Assembly: GCF_036345175.1 (NCBI RefSeq)
Contig: NZ_CP107780.1
Span: 9,238,001-9,302,000 of the forward strand
From: Streptomyces sp. NBC_00576
GTDB lineage: Bacteria; Actinomycetota; Actinomycetes; Streptomycetales; Streptomycetaceae
Reading direction: 5' to 3'
Length of the DNA: 64,000 nucleotides
Positions 1-8,100 of this stretch are shown here, one piece after another (the stretch's first letter is position 1; each line of letters opens with the position of its first letter). A model generated the notes under the pieces. The model had not been told where the DNA came from and ran no database searches. It was given only the letters and a program-made list of their open reading frames with translations. Both the position numbers and the translations under genes were made by a program.

Positions 1-2
1 CC

Positions 3-557
3 GCGCCCCTCGCCGTGCTGCTGATCGGCCCTGCGGGCGCCGGGAAGACCAGCGTCGCGAAGTATTGGGCGGACCATCGCCGGGTGCCCACCGCGCACAT
101 CAGCCTCGACGACGTACGCGAATGGGTCCGCTCGGGTTTCGCCGACCCGCAGTCGGGGTGGAACGACCACTCGGAGGCGCAGTACCGCCTCGCGCGCCGC
201 ACCTGCGGTTTTTCCGCGCGCAACTTCCTGGCCAACGGCATCTCGTGCATCCTCGACGACGCGGTCTTCCCCGACCGGCCGGTCGTCGGCCTCGGGGGCT
301 GGAAGCGGCATGTGGGCCCCGGCCTGCTGCCGGTCGTGTTGCTGCCCGGCCTGGAGATCGTCCTGGAGCGCAACGCCGAGCGCTCCGGCAACCGCCGCCT
401 CGCGGACGAGGAGGTCGCCCGCATCCACGGCCGGATGGCGGGCTGGTACGGCTCCGGTCTCCCGATCATCGACAACTCCCAGCTCGACGTACCGGCGACG
501 GCCCGGGTCCTGGACGACGTCCTCGCGCGGCTGCTGGCCAGCCCGCCCAAGTGGTAG
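3..557 (+). CDS. P-loop ATP/GTP-binding protein (5' end outside window)
   Basis: The frame is already open at the left edge, so the true start lies upstream; a GTG at 15 is only an internal option. Near the visible N-terminus is a Walker A motif, GPAGAGKTS, preceded by a hydrophobic strand (LAVLLI), as in small P-loop kinases and phosphotransferases of the AAA_33/zeta-toxin/gluconate-kinase type. A DD pair follows the strand ISLDD, and a second hydrophobic strand (ISCILDDAVF) could carry the Walker B acid. The substrate cannot be told from sequence. It is followed by 0.86 kb without a clear gene, so it is probably not co-transcribed with the peptidase-efp-nusB group. Function beyond nucleotide binding is inference. 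Confidence 0.75.
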   Translation, partial: APLAVLLIGPAGAGKTSVAKYWADHRRVPTAHISLDDVREWVRSGFADPQSGWNDHSEAQYRLARRTCGFSARNFLANGISCILDDAVFPDRPVVGLGGWKRHVGPGLLPVVLLPGLEIVLERNAERSGNRRLADEEVARIHGRMAGWYGSGLPIIDNSQLDVPATARVLDDVLARLLASPPKW

Positions 558-1413
558 ACGGCAACCGTCCTCCGGGAGCGGGGCAGGGTACGTCCGCCCG
601 CGCCCGCGCGCCCGTCGGGCCCTGACCGACGGCCGCACGGGCGCGTGCCACCGATTGCCAGGTCTCACGCCCGTTCTTTCGCTGCCCAAGGCCCCTCGTG
701 ACCCGTCGCACGGGCTGTGGAGACGGCCGGGTGGGCCGAACGGGTGGCCAAGGCCGAGCTGGGCCGCGGTCGTCCACCCGAGGCCCGATGGACAGAGCCT
801 CGGCGATCACCGTCGGCAGAGCCACGCCCCCGCCGGCTGGCTTGCGGTTCCGGCGGAGCCCGATCCGCGGTGGGGATTGCTGGCCGGTGGTTCGGTGATC
901 GCCGCCAGCAGAGCGGCGGTCCCCCGGCGGTGGCTTGCCGGTTGGGTGTGGTTGGGTCCGCGTTGCCGTTCGGGGGGTGGTGGCTCGGCGGCTGTCGGCG
1001 GTGGGGCGATGGGCATCGGGCGGGTGGCTTGTGGCCGGGTGGGGCCTGGGCCGTGCTGTCGTGGGGTGGGGGAGTGCCTCGGTGACAGTCGTTGGCGGGG
1101 CGATCCTCCCGGCTGGCGGATTGGCGTTCCGGGGGAGCGTGGTCCGTGCTGCCGGCGGTGGGCATGGATCACGGTCGGCAGGTCGGCAGGTCGGCAGGTC
1201 GGCAGGTCGGCGGCCCCGGCCGGCCGCGCTGTTCCGGCGGAGCCCGGTTCGCGTCGGTGCTCAGCTCTGCCGAGCGGCGCGCGGGCGCCCGCAGTCCGTT
1301 TCTGTCGGCCGCCAGGCCTCGTGGGAGCCGCCACGGTCCGCCTCCGGGCTCCGTACCGCCCAGTCGGCTCTCTCCGACCGGCGGCGATCCGGTCGCGCTC
1401 TTACGCTCGGGGC
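558..1413. other. Gene-poor, G-rich intergenic region with diverged repeats
   Basis: I see no convincing gene in these 856 bases. The frames open across it give low-complexity Arg/Gly/Pro-rich translations. The top strand is strongly G-rich from about 930 to 1160. A 16-bp sequence, GTTCCGGCGGAGCCCG, occurs exactly at 847-862 and again at 1231-1246, with looser similarity around both copies, so part of the region looks like an old duplication. An 8-bp tandem array at 1173-1211 is listed separately. The region probably contains the promoter of the peptidase-efp-nusB genes, but no promoter stands out. Confidence 0.6.
1173..1211. repeat. 8-bp tandem repeat (GGTCGGCA), about 4.9 copies
   Basis: GGTCGGCA is repeated head to tail four times without error from 1173 to 1204, followed by seven of eight bases of a fifth copy. 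The unit is not a multiple of three and the array is intergenic, so copy number could change by slippage without affecting a protein. Confidence 0.9.
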
Positions 1414-2523
1414 ATGTCAGAGGTGTACACGGCGCGCAGAGCGCGGCTTCGGGAGCGGTGTCACGCGGGCGGTAGTGCGGGAGCGCTGGTCTCCCGGGCC
1501 GCCAATGTGCGGTATCTCGCGGGCGCGGCCCCGCAGGGAGCCGTACTGCTGCTGGGAAAGCGTGAGGACCTGCTCGTGTGTGGGGGGCCCGAGGACGACC
1601 GGCTCCCCGAGGGCAGCCGTCCCGACGAGGCCCTGCGCGTGCACGCGCTGTCCGCAACCGGCGGCGATCCGGCCGTCGCCGCCGCGGATCTCGCCGCCGC
1701 GCAGGGCGCCGAGTCCCTGGCCGTCGAAGAGCACCATCTGACCGTGGCCCGGCATCGCGCCATCGGCTCGGTCGCGCCCCGACTGCGCCTCGCCGACCTC
1801 GGTGGCGCGGTCGAGCAGCTCCGAGTGGTCAAGGACGAGGAGGAGATCGCCTGTCTGCGGATCGCCGCCGAGATCGCCGACCAGGCACTCGGCGAGCTGC
1901 TGGAGTCCATCCTCGTCGGGCGTACGGAGAGACATCTCGCCCTGGAGCTGGAGCGGCGGCTCGTGGACCACGGTGCGGACGGGCCCGCCTTCGCGACCGC
2001 CGTCGCGACCGGCCCCCATTCCGGCCGCCGGGGACATAGGCCCACGGATCGGCGCGTGGAAGAGGGAGACTTCCTCTCTGTTTGTCTCGGCGCCGTCTAC
2101 CGCGGATACCGCTGTGAGATCGGCCGCACGTTCGTCATCGGGACCTCGCCGGCCGACTGGCAGATCGAGCTCTACGACCTCGTCTTCGCAGCCCAGCGCG
2201 CTGGACGGGAGGCTTTGGCACCCGGTGCCGCCTACCGTGACGTGGACCGCGCGGCACGCCAGGTACTGGACTCCGCGGGCTACGCGGACCGCCTTTTGGA
2301 GCTCACCGGACACGGTGTGGGGCTCGAAATCGACGAGGAGCCGCAGCTCGCCCCCGCAGCCATGGGTAAACTGGACGCTTGCGTGCCGGTCACCGTCGAA
2401 CCGGGGGTCCACCTCCCGGGCCGGGGCGGTGTCCGGATCGATGACACGCTCGTCGTACGCCCTGAGGCGGACGGCGGACCCGAGCTACTTACCATCACGA
2501 CCAAGGAACTGCTCGCGCTCTAG
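1414..2523 (+). CDS. M24 family peptidase homologue (aminopeptidase P-like) with altered metal site
   Basis: The 369-residue protein has the two-domain layout of Xaa-Pro aminopeptidases/dipeptidases: a creatinase-like N-terminal domain (about 1-135) and a C-terminal pita-bread domain (about 140-360). The start ATG at 1414 gives the family N-terminus; the frame is open much further upstream but encodes nothing recognisable. The five metal ligands of active M24 enzymes are D, D, H, E, E. Here the corresponding positions appear to be Cys224 (SVCLGAVY), Glu235 (CEIGRTF), His300 (TGHGVG), Glu329 (VEPG) and Asp343 (RIDDT), so three of five differ. It may be a non-catalytic or altered-metal homologue. 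It lies just upstream of efp, a linkage also seen in other bacteria. The family is clear; activity is uncertain. Confidence 0.85.
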   Translation: MSEVYTARRARLRERCHAGGSAGALVSRAANVRYLAGAAPQGAVLLLGKREDLLVCGGPEDDRLPEGSRPDEALRVHALSATGGDPAVAAADLAAAQGAESLAVEEHHLTVARHRAIGSVAPRLRLADLGGAVEQLRVVKDEEEIACLRIAAEIADQALGELLESILVGRTERHLALELERRLVDHGADGPAFATAVATGPHSGRRGHRPTDRRVEEGDFLSVCLGAVYRGYRCEIGRTFVIGTSPADWQIELYDLVFAAQRAGREALAPGAAYRDVDRAARQVLDSAGYADRLLELTGHGVGLEIDEEPQLAPAAMGKLDACVPVTVEPGVHLPGRGGVRIDDTLVVRPEADGGPELLTITTKELLAL

Positions 2524-2582
2524 CTTCGAGCTGTCGCGTCTGCCCCGGGGTCGTCCACGTCAGTCCAGGAGATTCCGCAACC

Positions 2583-3149
2583 GTGGCTTCCACGAACGAC
2601 CTCAAGAACGGCCTGGTGCTCAAGCTCGACGGGGGCCAGCTCTGGTCCGTCGTCGAGTTCCAGCACGTCAAGCCCGGCAAGGGCCCTGCCTTCGTGCGCA
2701 CCAAGCTCAAGAACGTGCTCTCCGGCAAGGTCGTCGACAAGACGTTCAACGCCGGTGTCAAGGTCGAGACGGCCACTGTCGACAAGCGCGACATGCAGTT
2801 CTCCTACATGGACGGCGAGTACTTCGTCTTCATGGACATGGAGACGTACGACCAGCTCATGGTGGACCGCAAGGCCGTCGCCGACGCCGCCAACTTCCTG
2901 ATCGAGGGCTTCACCGCCACGGTCGCGCAGCACGAGGGCGAGGTGCTCTTCGTCGAGCTGCCGGCCGCCGTCGAGCTCGTCATCCAGGAGACCGAGCCGG
3001 GTGTCCAGGGCGACCGCTCCACGGGTGGCACCAAGCCGGCCACGCTGGAGACGGGCCACCAGATCCAGGTCCCGCTCTTCATCACGACCGGTGAGAAGAT
3101 CAAGGTCGACACCCGTACGAGCGACTACCTCGGCCGGGTGAACAGCTAA
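2583..3149 (+). CDS. efp: Translation elongation factor P
   Basis: EF-P binds the ribosome between the P and E sites and relieves stalling at polyproline stretches. The 188-residue protein has the usual three beta-barrel domains (KOW-like N-terminal, central OB, C-terminal OB ending YLGRVNS). The tip of domain I reads KPGKGPAF, with Lys33 where other bacteria carry a modified lysine or arginine. This loop is the PGKGP subtype described in actinobacteria, reported to work without modification, and no epmA/earP-type enzyme is seen nearby. The start is GTG at 2583. nusB begins 2 nt after its stop, so the two are very probably co-transcribed. Confidence 0.97.
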   Translation: MASTNDLKNGLVLKLDGGQLWSVVEFQHVKPGKGPAFVRTKLKNVLSGKVVDKTFNAGVKVETATVDKRDMQFSYMDGEYFVFMDMETYDQLMVDRKAVADAANFLIEGFTATVAQHEGEVLFVELPAAVELVIQETEPGVQGDRSTGGTKPATLETGHQIQVPLFITTGEKIKVDTRTSDYLGRVNS

Positions 3150-3151
3150 CC

Positions 3152-3586
3152 GTGGCTGCCCGCAACACGGCCCGCAAGCGTGCCTTCCAGATCCTCTTCG
3201 AAGGCGACCAGCGCGGGGCCGATGTCCAGACGGTCCTCGGGGACTGGATCCGGCTCTCCCGGGCCGACACCCGCCAGCCCCCGGTCAGCGAGTACACGAT
3301 GGAGCTCGTCGAGGGCTACGCGCAGCACGCGAAGCGCATCGACGAGCTGATCGCGCAGTACTCGGTCGGCTGGACGCTCGACAGGATGCCGGTCGTCGAC
3401 CGCAACATCCTGCGCCTCGGTGCCTACGAGCTGATCTGGGTCGACGAGACCCCGGACGCCGTCGTCCTCGACGAGATGGTGCAGCTGGCGAAGGAGTTCT
3501 CCACGGACGAGTCACCCTCGTTCGTCAACGGACTCCTGGGCCGGTTCAAAGACCTGAAGCCCTCGCTGCGCCGCGACGAGGACTGA
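3152..3586 (+). CDS. nusB: Transcription antitermination factor NusB
   Basis: NusB binds boxA RNA with NusE (S10) and supports antitermination of rRNA transcription. The 144-residue all-helical protein has the family hallmarks: an N-terminal ARKRAFQILFE helix, a central DRNILRLGAYEL segment, and the C-terminal FVNGLLGRF motif. The start is GTG at 3152, two bases after the efp stop, which indicates translational coupling. A very strong inverted repeat 26 nt after the stop closes the transcription unit. Confidence 0.97.
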   Translation: MAARNTARKRAFQILFEGDQRGADVQTVLGDWIRLSRADTRQPPVSEYTMELVEGYAQHAKRIDELIAQYSVGWTLDRMPVVDRNILRLGAYELIWVDETPDAVVLDEMVQLAKEFSTDESPSFVNGLLGRFKDLKPSLRRDED

Positions 3587-3612
3587 GCCAGGCCTTCAGG
3601 CTTCTGGTCGTA

Positions 3613-3662
3613 CGAACGCCGGTGGGCCCCAGCGACACACTGCTGGGGCCCACCGGCGTTCG
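3613..3662 (+). terminator. Rho-independent-type hairpin after nusB
   Basis: There is a perfect 21-bp inverted repeat (3613-3633 and 3642-3662) around an 8-nt loop. It has no T-tract, as is common for Streptomyces terminators. It starts 26 nt after the nusB stop. Confidence 0.9.
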
Positions 3663-3732
3663 CGTGCCCAGAGGGCGCTGAGATGTCCTGGGGGTATCGG
3701 CGGCCCTGCGAGGCCTCCGAAGCCCGTAAAAC

Positions 3733-3779
3733 GCCGCCGGGGTGGCCGGAACCCATAAGGTTCCGGCCACCCCGGCGGC
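3733..3779. terminator. Second perfect hairpin between convergent nusB and bldD
   Basis: There is a perfect 21-bp inverted repeat (3733-3753 and 3759-3779) with a 5-nt loop. It lies 33 nt beyond the bldD stop on the opposite strand, so it probably terminates bldD and may act in both directions. Confidence 0.88.
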
Positions 3780-3812
3780 ACGTTTCTGCTCAGCGGCTGA
3801 AAGCCGCCGGGC

Positions 3813-4313
3813 TCAGCCCTCCTCGTGGGAGACGGCGCGGCGCGCGTCCGCGTCCAGGACGCCCCAGCTGATCAGCTGCTCGGTCAGGACCGAGGGCGAC
3901 TGGTCGTAGATGACGGCGAGCGTGCGCAGGTCGTCCTGGCGGATCGACAGCACCTTGCCGTTGTAGTCGCCGCGCTGGGACTGGATCGTCGCGGCATAGC
4001 GCTGCAGGGGGCCCGCCTTCTCGGCCGGCACATGGGCCAGCCGCTCAAGGTCGAGGACGAGCTTCGGCGGCGGCTCGGCGGCCCCGCCCGGCGTGGTGCC
4101 CGGCAGCAGTTCCTGCACGGGAACCCCGTAGAAATCAGCCAGCTCGGCAAGGCGCTGCACGGTCACGGCACGATCGCCGCGCTCGTACGAACCGACCACG
4201 ACCGCCTTCCAGCGTCCCTGGGACTTCTCCTCGACACCGTGGAGGGAAAGGCCCTGCTGGGTGCGGATCGCCCGGAGCTTGGCCCCGAGCTGTTTGGCGT
4301 ATTCGCTGGACAT
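3813..4313 (-). CDS. bldD: Developmental master regulator BldD (c-di-GMP-responsive)
   Basis: BldD represses sporulation genes during vegetative growth when c-di-GMP assembles it into a DNA-binding dimer. With the ATG at 4313 the protein is 166 residues and matches my memory of S. coelicolor BldD (167 residues) nearly throughout. An upstream in-frame GTG at 4328 is less likely because GGGAG sits correctly before 4313. Residues 1-70 form an XRE-type helix-turn-helix. The C-terminal domain has the c-di-GMP signature R114-G-D116, eight residues, then R125-Q-D-D128, at exactly the published positions. A perfect BldD box lies 62 nt upstream (4375-4389), consistent with the known autoregulation. 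Confidence 0.98.
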   Translation of the reverse strand: MSSEYAKQLGAKLRAIRTQQGLSLHGVEEKSQGRWKAVVVGSYERGDRAVTVQRLAELADFYGVPVQELLPGTTPGGAAEPPPKLVLDLERLAHVPAEKAGPLQRYAATIQSQRGDYNGKVLSIRQDDLRTLAVIYDQSPSVLTEQLISWGVLDADARRAVSHEEG

Positions 4314-4374
4314 ATAGCTCCCGGACACAGTGTCGACGTGCGGACGAGCCGCGCGGCTGGTGACTCACTGTGAG

Positions 4375-4389
4375 GTTACGCAGCGTTAC
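4375..4389. promoter_or_regulatory. BldD operator (autoregulatory box)
   Basis: GTTACGCAGCGTTAC fits the published 15-bp BldD consensus nTnACnC(A/T)GnGTnAn at every fixed position. It lies 62 nt upstream of the bldD start codon, in the divergent bldD/pyrR interval. Confidence 0.88.
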
Positions 4390-4542
4390 TCTTCCCCGTC
4401 AAGCCGAATGGTCCCGCCCGGCACTTCCATGCGGGGCGACGTGCGGTTACGGCAGTCGAGTGACGCGTGGCGCCCATGGGGTGATCAGGTGTGTTGCGCG
4501 GGCTGGTACCGTGGATGGCGCAATTCCGACGTCCTTTAATGA

Positions 4543-4568
4543 TCCGTCCTGTGAGGCGGAGAAGGAGG
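4543..4568 (+). promoter_or_regulatory. PyrR-binding RNA element adjoining the pyrR ribosome binding site
   Basis: GTCCTGTGAGGC (4546-4557) matches the core of the Bacillus PyrR-binding loop, ARUCCNGNGAGGYU. The outermost A/U pair is replaced by C/G, and the flanking TCC/GGA (4543-4545, 4558-4560) can extend a stem. The strong Shine-Dalgarno GAAGGAGG (4561-4568) follows at once, 10 nt before the pyrR ATG. No terminator hairpin is present, so the layout fits translational repression, as reported for mycobacterial PyrR, rather than attenuation. Function is inference from this match. Confidence 0.75.
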
Positions 4569-4578
4569 TCCGTTTCCT

Positions 4579-5160
4579 ATGGACTCAGAGCAGGACAAGC
4601 AGCAGTACGAGGCCGACGCGCGGCCCGTTCTGGAAGCCCCCGACATCGCGCGGGTGCTGACCCGCATCGCCCACGAGATCGTCGAACGCGCCAAGGGCGC
4701 CGACGACGTGGTGCTCCTCGGCATTCCGACCCGTGGCGTCTTTCTCGCCCAGCGGCTCGCCGCCAAGCTGGCGGAGATCACCGACCGCAAGATCCCGGTC
4801 GGTTCGCTCGACATCACGATGTACCGCGACGACCTGCGCATGCACCCCCCGCGCGCGCTGGCCCGCACCGACATCCCCGGTGACGGCCTCGACGGAAGAC
4901 TGGTCGTCCTCGTCGACGACGTGCTCTTCTCCGGCCGTACTATCCGCGCCGCCCTCGACGCCCTGAACGACCTCGGGCGCCCGCGCGCGGTGCAGCTCGC
5001 GGTCCTCGTCGACCGAGGACACCGCGAACTGCCCATCCGCGCCGACTACGTCGGCAAGAACCTCCCCACGTCGCTGCGGGAGACGGTCAAGGTCCAGCTC
5101 GCCGAGGAGGACGGTCGGGACACCGTGCTGCTCGGTGTGAAGCAGACCGCCCAGCAGTAG
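4579..5160 (+). CDS. pyrR: PyrR bifunctional regulator / uracil phosphoribosyltransferase
   Basis: PyrR senses UMP/UTP and binds pyr mRNA; it also has uracil phosphoribosyltransferase activity. The 193-residue protein has a type I PRTase fold with the PRPP-binding motif VVLVDDVLFSGRT at about 109-121 and the family MYRDDL segment at about 81-86. The ATG at 4579 is preceded by GAAGGAGG and by a PyrR-binding RNA element, which implies feedback on its own translation. It is the first gene of the pyrimidine operon; pyrB starts 89 nt downstream. Confidence 0.97.
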   Translation: MDSEQDKQQYEADARPVLEAPDIARVLTRIAHEIVERAKGADDVVLLGIPTRGVFLAQRLAAKLAEITDRKIPVGSLDITMYRDDLRMHPPRALARTDIPGDGLDGRLVVLVDDVLFSGRTIRAALDALNDLGRPRAVQLAVLVDRGHRELPIRADYVGKNLPTSLRETVKVQLAEEDGRDTVLLGVKQTAQQ

Positions 5161-5249
5161 CACGCGCGCGTGCGGCCCCGCGCCGCACGTCCCCTCGCCA
5201 TGCCCCTGCCTGCCCGGAATCTCCTGAACTTCCTTACGGAGCCTGAAAG

Positions 5250-6227
5250 ATGCAGCGTCATCTCATCTCGGCCGCCGACCTCACCCGGGACGACGCCGTC
5301 CTGATCCTCGACACCGCCGAGGAGATGGCCCGGGTCGCCGACCGGCCGATCAAGAAACTGCCGACCCTGCGCGGCCGTACCGTCGTCAACCTCTTCTTCG
5401 AGGACTCGACGCGGACCCGGATCTCCTTCGAGGCCGCCGAGAAGCGTCTCTCCGCGGACGTCATCAACTTCACCGCCAAGGGGTCGAGTGTCTCCAAGGG
5501 CGAGTCCTTGAAGGACACCGCCCAGACCCTCGAAGCCATGGGCGTCGACGCGGTCGTCATCCGGCACGGCGCCTCCGGGGCCCCGTACCGGCTCGCCACC
5601 TCCGGCTGGATCGACGCGGTCGTCATCAACGCCGGCGACGGGACGCATCAGCACCCGACGCAGGCCCTGCTGGACGCCTTCACCATGCGGCGCCGACTGG
5701 TCGGGCGGGATGCGGGCATCGGCCAGGACCTCGCCGGCAAGCGCATCACCCTGGTCGGCGACATCCTGCACAGCCGCGTCGCCCGCTCGAACGTCGACCT
5801 GCTGCACACCCTCGGCGCCGAGGTCACCCTCGTCGCCCCGCCGACCCTGGTGCCGGTCGGCGTCGAGAGCTGGCCCTGCGAGGTCTCGTACGACCTCGAC
5901 AGCACCCTTCCGAAGTCCGACGCGGTGATGCTGCTGCGGGTGCAGCGCGAGCGCATGAACGCCGCGTTCTTCCCGACCGAGCGTGAGTACTCGCGGCGCT
6001 ACGGCCTCGACGGCGACCGTATGGCGCGGATGCCGGAGCACGCCATCGTGATGCACCCCGGGCCGATGGTCCGCGGTATGGAGATCACCGCCGAGGTCGC
6101 CGACTCGGGGCGCTGCACGGCGATCGAGCAGGTCACGAACGGTGTCTCCATCCGGATGGCCGTGCTCTACCTGCTGCTCGGCGGCAACGAACCCGCCGTC
6201 ACCCACACCCGTACCGAGGAGAAGTAA
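5250..6227 (+). CDS. pyrB: Aspartate carbamoyltransferase, catalytic chain
   Basis: The enzyme joins carbamoyl phosphate and aspartate to make N-carbamoyl-aspartate, the first committed step of pyrimidine synthesis. At 325 residues it has the usual catalytic-chain length. The carbamoyl-phosphate loop STRT is at residues 53-56 within EDSTRTR, and the HPTQ motif is at about 135-138. No pyrI regulatory chain is present; the neighbouring pyrC suggests an association with dihydroorotase as in other class II-type enzymes, which is inference. The start ATG at 5250 follows a GGAG about 8 nt upstream. pyrC follows after 5 nt. Confidence 0.97.
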   Translation: MQRHLISAADLTRDDAVLILDTAEEMARVADRPIKKLPTLRGRTVVNLFFEDSTRTRISFEAAEKRLSADVINFTAKGSSVSKGESLKDTAQTLEAMGVDAVVIRHGASGAPYRLATSGWIDAVVINAGDGTHQHPTQALLDAFTMRRRLVGRDAGIGQDLAGKRITLVGDILHSRVARSNVDLLHTLGAEVTLVAPPTLVPVGVESWPCEVSYDLDSTLPKSDAVMLLRVQRERMNAAFFPTEREYSRRYGLDGDRMARMPEHAIVMHPGPMVRGMEITAEVADSGRCTAIEQVTNGVSIRMAVLYLLLGGNEPAVTHTRTEEK

Positions 6228-6232
6228 GACAG

Positions 6233-7519
6233 ATGAGCAAGATCCTTATTCGTGGTGCGCGGGTGCTCGGCGGCGAGCCGCAGGACGTCCTGATCGACGG
6301 CGGGACCATCGCCGCCGTCGGTGCCGGGCTGTCCGCCGACGGGGCCGAGGTCGTCGAGGCCGAGGGAAAGGTGCTGCTGCCGGGGCTCGTCGATCTGCAC
6401 ACGCATCTGCGTGAGCCGGGGCGCGAGGACTCCGAGACGGTGCTGACCGGGACCCGGGCCGCGGCGAGCGGTGGTTACACCGCCGTCTTCGCCATGGCCA
6501 ACACCTTCCCGGTCGCCGACACCGCCGGTGTGGTCGAGCAGGTCTATCGGCTCGGCCGGGAGCACGGCTACTGCGACGTGCAGCCCATCGGCGCCGTCAC
6601 CGTCGGCCTGGAGGGCAAGAAGCTCGCCGAACTGGGCGCCATGCACGAGTCGGCCGCCGGTGTCACCGTCTTCTCCGACGACGGCAAGTGCGTCGACGAC
6701 GCCGTGATCATGCGGCGTGCCCTGGAGTACGTGAAGGCCTTCGGCGGGGTCGTCGCCCAGCACGCGCAGGAGCCGCGACTGACCGAGGGCGCCCAGATGA
6801 ACGAGGGCGTCGTGTCGGCCGAGCTGGGGCTCGGTGGCTGGCCCGCGGTCGCCGAGGAGTCGGTCATCGCGCGTGATGTGCTGCTCGCCGAGCACGTCGG
6901 CTCCCGCGTCCACATCTGCCATCTGTCGACCGCCGGGTCAGTCGAGATCGTCCGCTGGGCCAAGTCCCGGGGCATCGACGTCACCGCCGAGGTGACCCCG
7001 CACCACCTCCTCCTCACCGACGAGCTGGTCCGGACGTACAACCCCGTCTACAAGGTCAACCCGCCGCTGCGCACCGAGCGCGATGTGCTGGCCCTGCGCG
7101 AGGCGCTCGCCGACGGCACGATCGACATCGTCGCCACCGACCACGCCCCGCACCCGCACGAGGACAAGGACTGCGAGTGGGCCGCCGCCGCCATGGGCAT
7201 GGTCGGCCTGGAGACCGCGTTGTCAGTGGTCCAGGAGACGATGGTGGACACCGGACTGCTGGACTGGGCGACCGTCGCCGACCGTATGTCCTTCGCCCCC
7301 GCGCGCATCGGGCGGGCGACGGGCCACGGCCGCCCCGTCTCGGCAGGTGAGCCCGCCAACCTCACGCTCGTCGACACGGCATACCGTGGGTCGGTGGACC
7401 CCGCGGGCTTCGCCTCGCGCAGCCGCAACACCCCGTACGAGGGCCGTGAGCTGCCGGGCCGTGTCACGCACACCTGGCTCCGGGGCAAGGCCACGCTCGT
7501 CGACGGGAAGCTCGCGTGA
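6233..7519 (+). CDS. pyrC: Dihydroorotase
   Basis: It cyclises N-carbamoyl-aspartate to dihydroorotate. The 428-residue length and DLHTHLREPG motif (His56, His58) place it in the class I amidohydrolases, with a dinuclear zinc site. A further metal/acid segment, ATDHAPHP, is near the C-terminal third. It begins 5 nt after pyrB, and its stop codon overlaps the next start by 4 nt (GTGA), so translation is coupled. Confidence 0.97.
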   Translation: MSKILIRGARVLGGEPQDVLIDGGTIAAVGAGLSADGAEVVEAEGKVLLPGLVDLHTHLREPGREDSETVLTGTRAAASGGYTAVFAMANTFPVADTAGVVEQVYRLGREHGYCDVQPIGAVTVGLEGKKLAELGAMHESAAGVTVFSDDGKCVDDAVIMRRALEYVKAFGGVVAQHAQEPRLTEGAQMNEGVVSAELGLGGWPAVAEESVIARDVLLAEHVGSRVHICHLSTAGSVEIVRWAKSRGIDVTAEVTPHHLLLTDELVRTYNPVYKVNPPLRTERDVLALREALADGTIDIVATDHAPHPHEDKDCEWAAAAMGMVGLETALSVVQETMVDTGLLDWATVADRMSFAPARIGRATGHGRPVSAGEPANLTLVDTAYRGSVDPAGFASRSRNTPYEGRELPGRVTHTWLRGKATLVDGKLA

Positions 7520-8100
7520 CATCACTGCCGCATTTGACGTACGTCGCCGCCGAACAGAAGTCGGCGGAGGTGACCGACTGGGCCGCCCGGGTGGGCTGGC
7601 TGGTCGGACTCGCGCTCTTCGTCGCGCTCATCTACTGGCTGATGCGCGAGGGCTGGAAGTGGCGCGGCACGCTCCAGGGCGACCTGCCCGAGCTGCCCGT
7701 CGTGCCGGACGAGCCCGGAGCGGCGAGACTGACTGTGTTGTCGATGAGCGGGCGCTACCACGGCTCCACCACCGCGGGGCAGTGGCTCGACCGCATCGTG
7801 GCGCACGGGCTCGGCACCCGCAGCCGGGTCGAGCTGACACTGACCGACGCGGGACTGGACGTCGTACGCCCCGGCGCGGCCGACTTCTTCGTCCCCCTGG
7901 CGGCGCTGCGCGAGGCCCGGCTCGACAAGGGCATCGCGGGCAAGGTCCTCACCGAGGGCGGCCTGCTGGTCGTCACCTGGGAGCACGGCGGCAAGCTGCT
8001 CGACTCCGGGTTCCGCTCCGACCGCGCGGCCGAGCACAACGAGTGGGTCCGCACCCTGAACCAGATGATCAACAAGACGGAAACGGAAGGCGCACGATGA
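7516..8100 (+). CDS. PH-like domain membrane-anchored protein of the pyr operon
   Basis: This 194-residue protein of unknown function sits between pyrC and carA and overlaps both by 4 nt (GTGA and ATGA). One transmembrane helix spans about residues 26-43 (WLVGLALFVALIYWL). The rest, about 65-185, is a soluble beta-rich domain ending in an amphipathic helix (EHNEWVRTLNQMI), the layout of the bacterial PH-like family often annotated as a 'transporter'. Tight embedding in the pyrimidine operon appears conserved in Streptomyces, but no enzymatic motif is visible. A scaffold or membrane-tethering role would be speculation. Confidence 0.85.
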   Translation: MTSLPHLTYVAAEQKSAEVTDWAARVGWLVGLALFVALIYWLMREGWKWRGTLQGDLPELPVVPDEPGAARLTVLSMSGRYHGSTTAGQWLDRIVAHGLGTRSRVELTLTDAGLDVVRPGAADFFVPLAALREARLDKGIAGKVLTEGGLLVVTWEHGGKLLDSGFRSDRAAEHNEWVRTLNQMINKTETEGAR

